Source: Oscillospiraceae bacterium (lineage in GTDB: Bacteria > Bacillota > Clostridia > Oscillospirales > Oscillospiraceae). Taken from it: a DNA stretch of 62,626 nucleotides. The DNA is taken from NCBI GenBank assembly GCA_017458065.1, contig JAFTGD010000041.1, forward strand, positions 1-62,626. The letters run 5' to 3'. Below are positions 58,275 through 62,626 of this stretch, piece by piece. Below the pieces are notes generated by a model. It was not told where the DNA came from. It saw nothing but the letters and a program-made list of their open reading frames with translations, and did no database searches. Position 1 is the first letter of the stretch. Every line of letters begins with the position of its first letter. A program made the position numbers and the translations under genes.

Positions 58275-58303
58275 ATTATAACAGACATGATCCTGCTTGT
58301 AAA
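58275..58303 (-). promoter_or_regulatory. Promoter of the leader peptide/tRNA-Ser unit
   Basis: Minus strand: TTTACA (58303-58298), 17 bases, TATAAT (58280-58275). Confidence 0.8.
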
Positions 58304-58439
58304 TACTATTTTAGCTCAGACAGTTCGAATCGCTGCCTGATTGTTTTAGCCCTGCATGTTGAAGAAAATAGTTGTGAGGTTCAATAGTATCAAATTGCGA
58401 TCTTCGACAAGTAGAGGTAATATGCCAATAAATAGAAGG

Positions 58440-58995
58440 AGAAACAAGCGATAATACATATAATTGAACCAAAGAAGAAACTTATCCGGCACCTTTGAGT
58501 ATGAGCTTGCTGCTGCGTTTCAACACAAGAAGACGAATGGGCAAACTCTCTGGAAAACTAGATAAAGCATTACGAGAATGAAACTCGGGCTAATCCTCGC
58601 ATTTGAGTTTTTGCAGACATCTACTACGATTTCGGAATCTCTGGCCTTAAAGAGAACCGACTGGGTTTTCAAGCGATGCTGCAAGCAGCAAGAAATCAAG
58701 AGAGTGATCTCGTCATAACAAAATCCGTTTCAAGGTTTTGCTGTAATACCTACATTCTTCTGGAAGCAGCGTGCAAGCTGAAGGAGCTGGGGGCGGGTGT
58801 CATTTTTGAACAGCAACACTTCAGCACCTAAGAGAATCGAGCGAGATTATGCTTACGGTACTTGCTGCATTCGTACAGGTGGGAGTGAAAATAGAGCGCC
58901 CTTAGGAAAATGGGCTATGCAAGAAAGCGGCGGGAATCACAGTGCGATACTTAGAGCGGTCTTTAGGATATACCCGAAGAGCAGCAGGAAATCTT
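58440..58995 (+). pseudogene. Decayed serine recombinase
   Basis: Broken frames read in family order: IEPKKKL; VSTQEDEWANSLEN, stop, IKHYENETRANPRI; ISGLKENRLGFQAMLQAA; ESDLVITKSVSRF; ELGAGVIFEQQHFST; ESSEIMLTVLAAFVQ; KMGYARKRRES. These are the successive blocks of the N-terminal half of a large serine recombinase, interrupted by stops and frameshifts. GAAGGAG lies at the expected start. The rest of 58304-58439 shows nothing recognisable. Confidence 0.8.
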
Positions 58996-59097
58996 CTACT
59001 TGATCCAGCAGTAACATCATGTGTAAAGAAAGTCTATTAGCTCTGCGTGGACGGGTACCGGCTGGTGCAGAGATTGCACATTTCCTGAAAGAAAAAC

Positions 59098-59175
59098 ACG
59101 CGTTGCTACTTACTGTCGGGTTTCCACAGAGTAGGAGAATCCTTTCAAAAGCCAGGTGGACTACTACACTGCCGT
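59098..59175 (+). pseudogene. N-terminal fragment of a second serine recombinase
   Basis: TRVATYCRVSTE, stop, ENPFKSQVDYYTA: the catalytic-serine block of a resolvase-type domain, with an in-frame stop and no continuation. It suggests two successive insertions beside tRNA-Ser, or a rearranged single one. 58996-59097 has no recognisable gene. Confidence 0.7.
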
Positions 59176-59182
59176 CTTTTTG

Positions 59183-59211
59183 TTGAGCTCAGTCCGCTTT
59201 TGTGATATGAT
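59183..59211 (+). promoter_or_regulatory. Promoter of the RecQ-PRTase operon
   Basis: TTGAGC (59183-59188), 17 bases, TATGAT (59206-59211) with an extended -10 TGA just before it. Confidence 0.7.
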
Positions 59212-59294
59212 AAATAACAATAAAAGACTTGGATAGATAGAATCGAATAAAGAGTGGTCAACTCTATGTATTCAGTTGTTTAGAGGGGCTTAAG

Positions 59295-61364
59295 ATGGCA
59301 GAATATGATCTCTATAGAAGAGCAGAGGCAGTTCTGAAGAGAATGTACGGAGAAAAAGCGTCTTTTCGGGAAGGACAATTTGAGGCTATTGAAGCCACAA
59401 TGAATAATAGACGTTCTCTGATTGTCCAGAAAACTGGGTGGGGAAAAAGCCTGGTATACTTTATTTGCTGCACACTGCTGAAAGAAGACAATAAAGGGGC
59501 TACAATTGTTGTCAGTCCGTTGCTTGCCCTTATGGATAATCAGGTAGAAGCCGCTGAAAGGGCTGGTATACGCTGTGATTGCCTGAACAGTACAAAGAGA
59601 AGCAGGGAAAGACGAACTGCGATACTTGAGGAACTTGAAAACGGGGAGTTGGATCTGGTACTGGTTACCCCGGAAGGAGTTTTTAAAGACGATTTTCAAC
59701 AAACTCTCGCTAACACCGTAGTAGGATTATTTGTAATTGATGAGGCCCACTGCATTTCAGACTGGGGACACGACTTTCGTCTCGAATATGGAAGACTTAA
59801 TCAGGTAATATCTGCATTGCCGAGCAACGTCCGGCTACTTGGGACTACTGCAACTGCAAATGACAGAGTAGTGGAAGATCTGAAGAAACAGTTCGGAAAT
59901 AACGTGTATGTCTCTAGAGGTCCTCTTCTCAGGGACAACCTGTATATTCAGGTTCTCCAGATGCCGGACAGAGCTTCCCGATATGCATGGATGGTTGAAA
60001 ACATCCCAAAGCTGGAAGGTACCGGTATTGTATATTGCCTTACTTCTCGTGACTGCGATTATATAGCATCATATCTGAAAAAATATGGCATCAGTGCAGA
60101 GACGTATTATTCGGACATGGGTGACAAAGCCGATGAATCACTGGTGAAATTTCAGAGCAATGAGATAAAGGTTCTCGTGGCAACCATTAAGCTGGGGATG
60201 GGATATGACAAAGGTGATGTATCCTTTATTATCCATTACCAGATGCCTCAAAATATAGTTTCCTATTATCAGCAGATTGGCCGAGCCGGGAGAAATGTTG
60301 AAAAGGCATATACTTTTTTGATGATGGGGCAGGAAGATCAGAATATTATCGAATATTTTATCCGGACTGCCTTCCCCACAGAGAAAGAATTAATTGAAGT
60401 CAGGAAAACTGTTACAGAGCATAGCGGTATAAAAGCAAATCGCATGAGTCAGTATATCAATGCGCTGAAAACACGTGTTGATAAAGCTTTAAATTTCTTG
60501 GAACACGAAGGTTATATTCGCTATGACAATGGTTACTACAGTACTCCGAAACAGTTTGTTTATCAAAGAGAATACTACGAGCAGATCAAGACCATCCGTT
60601 ATCATGAAATGAGGCAAATGCAGGAATTGCAGGATCTGAAAAGCTGTTACAACCGATTCATTATTAATGCATTGGATGACAATACGGTGGGAGACTGTGG
60701 CTTCTGTGCATATTGTAGCGGAGAACAATTTTCTGGCGACGTGCAGCTGAATGACTTGAAAGAAGCACAAAAGTATCTTGAAAGCCTCCAAATGAAAATA
60801 GACCCAAGAAAAAGATGGCCTAAGATAGATGGTTTTTCTCATAGCAATAAGAATATACAGTTTAAAAATGATGAAGGGATCTGCCTCTGCAAGTATGGTG
60901 ATCCGGGCTATGGCATGCTTGTTAAAGAAGGAAAGTATCCGCCATTGTTACAGAAGCCGCACTTTTCAGATCGGCTTGTCGCGAAAAGTGCTCGGATACT
61001 GAAACCGGTCATTGAAGAGAAAGAAATAAAATATGTGACAGGAGTTCCATCCTTAAATTCCGATATCGTTCAGGATTTTGCACAGAGACTCGACTTAAGA
61101 TTGGGACTGCAGTACGTTCCAGTACTGGGAAAAATAAAGGCCTCTCCACAGAAGAGAATGGAAAACAGCAGCTTTCAGTGTTCCAATGCTCTGGAATCGT
61201 TTTATGTACTTGAAGGTGCTGTAATCCCAGATCGCGTGCTGTTGGTTGATGACATTGTGGATTCCAAGTGGACGCTTACGGTTTGTGGGTACCTTATAAT
61301 GTCGGAAGGCTGTGAAGAAGTATTCCCTTATGCCCTGGCGGACAGCAGCCAGAAGGAGGATTGA
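59295..61364 (+). CDS. RecQ-like helicase fused to a phosphoribosyltransferase domain
   Basis: 689 residues. Helicase core: Walker A KTGWGKSLVY (GKS at 50-52), VIDEAHCISDWGHDFR (DEAH ~149), LLGTTATAN, IVYCLTSRDCDYIASYLKKY, ATIKLGMGYDKGDV, and SYYQQIGRAGRN; then a RecQ-type zinc site with CGFCAYC after a helical region. The C-terminal part, from about 590, ends with RVLLVDDIVDSKWTLT (~648), a PRPP-loop motif of phosphoribosyltransferases (ComF/Apt-like). The typical RecQ HRDC domain is missing. Own promoter; the stop overlaps the RBS region of the DprA-like gene. Likely a mobile DNA-processing or defence gene rather than housekeeping RecQ. Confidence 0.88.
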   Translation: MAEYDLYRRAEAVLKRMYGEKASFREGQFEAIEATMNNRRSLIVQKTGWGKSLVYFICCTLLKEDNKGATIVVSPLLALMDNQVEAAERAGIRCDCLNSTKRSRERRTAILEELENGELDLVLVTPEGVFKDDFQQTLANTVVGLFVIDEAHCISDWGHDFRLEYGRLNQVISALPSNVRLLGTTATANDRVVEDLKKQFGNNVYVSRGPLLRDNLYIQVLQMPDRASRYAWMVENIPKLEGTGIVYCLTSRDCDYIASYLKKYGISAETYYSDMGDKADESLVKFQSNEIKVLVATIKLGMGYDKGDVSFIIHYQMPQNIVSYYQQIGRAGRNVEKAYTFLMMGQEDQNIIEYFIRTAFPTEKELIEVRKTVTEHSGIKANRMSQYINALKTRVDKALNFLEHEGYIRYDNGYYSTPKQFVYQREYYEQIKTIRYHEMRQMQELQDLKSCYNRFIINALDDNTVGDCGFCAYCSGEQFSGDVQLNDLKEAQKYLESLQMKIDPRKRWPKIDGFSHSNKNIQFKNDEGICLCKYGDPGYGMLVKEGKYPPLLQKPHFSDRLVAKSARILKPVIEEKEIKYVTGVPSLNSDIVQDFAQRLDLRLGLQYVPVLGKIKASPQKRMENSSFQCSNALESFYVLEGAVIPDRVLLVDDIVDSKWTLTVCGYLIMSEGCEEVFPYALADSSQKED

Positions 61365-61365
61365 C

Positions 61366-62361
61366 ATGACGGATAATTCGAAAGCCATTGCTGTTTTTTG
61401 TAGCGCCTTGGCAGTTGGAAATGAGGTAAAACCACTGGAACCAAGGAAGTGGAGCGAAATTGCGGCTAAATTGCTGGAGCAGAATCGGCAACCGGCAGAT
61501 CTGCTGAACAGCACAAAACAGGACTTTATAGAAGAACTTGGCGTTTCAGCGCGACAGGCTGAACAGATGGAAAAACTGCTTTGCAGAAGTGTTGCGCTTG
61601 CCTTTGAGATCAGCAAATATGAAAACGAGGGTATTGAGATCGTTACCCGTGCAGATAAAACCTATCCCCTAAAATTGAAAAAGAAACTAGGAAATCATTG
61701 CCCACCCATGTTTTATTGTGCCGGTAATCTGGAACTTTTGCATCGCCCGGTGTTTGGTTTTGTGGGATCAAGAAATATCAGCTTTGACGATGAGGATTAT
61801 ACAAGAAAAGCAGTACATATGATTTCTCAAAATCAAAAATTTGGTGTCGTTACTGGTGGGGCAAAAGGTGTCGACAGCGTTTCAGCAAGTGAAGCACTTA
61901 ATCTTGGACTTCCGGTCGTTGAATACATTTCTGATTCGATGCTCAGAAAAATGCGAAATGCAAAAATGATTTCATCCCTGCAGAACGGTAATATGCTAAT
62001 ACTTTCCGAAGTGAAACCGGATGCAGGCTTTAACGCCGGAATGGCTATGGCCAGAAACAAATATATTTACGTCCAATCTGAGGCGACTATTGTTGTCAGG
62101 TCGGATCTTAATCATGGCGGTACCTGGAGCGGGGCTACAGAATGTCTGAAAAAACAATGGGTGCCAGTACTTTGTCGAAAAAGAGAAGATTATCCTGGGA
62201 ATATGGCATTGATTGAAAAAGGAGCTGTGCCAATTGGCGAGGCATGGGACGGAACAATTCCTGCACTTGAATTGAAAGAGAAAAACGCTCTTCACCCGGA
62301 TAATAAAGAGAAGCAGGAAGAAAGTCTTGCTACGGAACAGATTAGCCTGTTTGACGTGTAA
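61366..62361 (+). CDS. DprA-like (SLOG-fold) protein
   Basis: 331 residues. A helical N-terminal region with LGVSARQAEQMEKLL (HhH-like), then a DprA/Smf-type Rossmann fold: FGFVGSRNISF (~131), VVTGGAKGVDSVSASEAL (~162), a later GGTWSGATE (~250), and a C-terminal tail. No winged-helix C-terminus of canonical DprA is seen. ATG at 61366 with GGAGGA upstream, one base after the helicase stop, so co-translated with it. In conflict systems SLOG proteins often bind nucleotides; in transformation DprA loads RecA. Which applies here is unknown. Confidence 0.85.
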   Translation: MTDNSKAIAVFCSALAVGNEVKPLEPRKWSEIAAKLLEQNRQPADLLNSTKQDFIEELGVSARQAEQMEKLLCRSVALAFEISKYENEGIEIVTRADKTYPLKLKKKLGNHCPPMFYCAGNLELLHRPVFGFVGSRNISFDDEDYTRKAVHMISQNQKFGVVTGGAKGVDSVSASEALNLGLPVVEYISDSMLRKMRNAKMISSLQNGNMLILSEVKPDAGFNAGMAMARNKYIYVQSEATIVVRSDLNHGGTWSGATECLKKQWVPVLCRKREDYPGNMALIEKGAVPIGEAWDGTIPALELKEKNALHPDNKEKQEESLATEQISLFDV

Positions 62362-62597
62362 GATAGTATATTGCTAGTCTATTACTATGTTTACAAATAA
62401 GAGATTCAATATTTCAATACATATAATGAGGACATATTAGGATTACCGAGAAATATGATGAATTTTACGGAAATACATGGATAAAAAGAGTCATCTGCAC
62501 CCATGGTGGGTGAGAATAATTAACAACGGAATATAGAAAAGCCACTGCGAATCTCCTAATATACTGAGTTGCGACACAACAGCGAAGGAGAAGAGCA
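62362..62597. other. AT-rich intergenic stretch
   Basis: No gene is seen. CACCCA-TGG-TGGGTG forms a small hairpin at 62498-62512. No properly spaced promoter was found. Confidence 0.4.
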
Positions 62598-62618
62598 ATG
62601 GCTTCGCAACTCAGTATA
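62560..62618 (+). repeat. 15-bp perfect inverted repeat enclosing an RBS and start codon
   Basis: TATACTGAGTTGCGA (62560-62574) and TCGCAACTCAGTATA (62604-62618) are exact reverse complements. The 29-base loop contains AAGGAG (62585-62590) and ATG (62598). Confidence 0.85.
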
Positions 62619-62626
62619 CTAAAAAA
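62598..62626 (+). CDS. Start of a gene running off the window
   Basis: ATG at 62598 follows AAGGAG by 7 bases and reads MASQLSILK to the window end. Too short to identify. Its first codons form the right arm of the inverted repeat, so the message could fold over its own start site. Confidence 0.4.

Noticed and set aside
58797-59003. 68-codon plus-strand frame in the recombinase relic
   Set aside because: It is a shifted frame across recombinase remnants; the family-like residues are in other frames.

Overview
The window looks like a chromosome segment of a GC-rich gut-type Clostridia (Bacillota, Oscillospiraceae-like; family-level placement is inference). The evidence is the Firmicute-style S10-spc-alpha ribosomal cluster with a zinc-type S14 and a zinc-LID adenylate kinase, a lysine riboswitch, a sortase-anchored giant adhesin, and a TnpW/serine-recombinase mobilizable element. 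Almost everything is on the + strand.

Layout. (1) 1-6577: right part of an integrative mobilizable element: putative oriT, mobC, relaxase, a small Cys protein, replication initiator, DnaC-like ATPase, TnpW, large serine recombinase. Its right end abuts the 3' half of a tRNA-Thr(CGU) cut at the anticodon loop. (2) 6627-9190: tRNA-Leu, a PfkB sugar kinase and a DUF362 protein with its own promoter buried in the kinase 3' end. (3) 9191-17017: a 2608-residue surface protein with HxH/Cys repeats, an acidic stalk, a fibro-slime domain, Cna-B/SpaA modules and an MPETGG anchor. (4) 17157-18504: tRNA-Thr(UGU), tRNA-Tyr and an acyltransferase. (5) 18572-34735: the ribosomal protein/secY/adk/map/infA/rpoA cluster, with a long attenuator-like leader. 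Two intercistronic gaps carry the same structured motif. (6) 34755-38442: HAD phosphatase, then a lysine riboswitch controlling a three-gene amino-acid ABC importer. (7) 38482-56426: a membrane protein with Rossmann and RyR-like domains, then uvrA, recD2, comF, mreB, ispD, ispF, a sirtuin, mltG, alaS, a HIT protein and comEC, closely spaced and probably largely co-transcribed. (8) 56390-62626: an AT-richer accessory region with decayed peptidoglycan-binding and recombinase genes. On the minus strand it holds a tRNA-Ser(UGA) preceded by a tiny UCA-rich leader peptide and a terminator, followed by a secreted protein. On the plus strand it holds a RecQ-helicase/phosphoribosyltransferase fusion with a DprA-like partner.

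The most interesting candidates are: the serine-codon leader peptide and terminator directly upstream of tRNA-Ser(UGA), which look like ribosome-mediated attenuation of a tRNA gene; the RecQ-PRTase plus DprA-like pair, a candidate defence or DNA-processing module; and the paired RNA motif in two ribosomal operon gaps, whose stems differ in sequence but keep pairing. All functional statements come from reading sequence and family knowledge; no database search was run.
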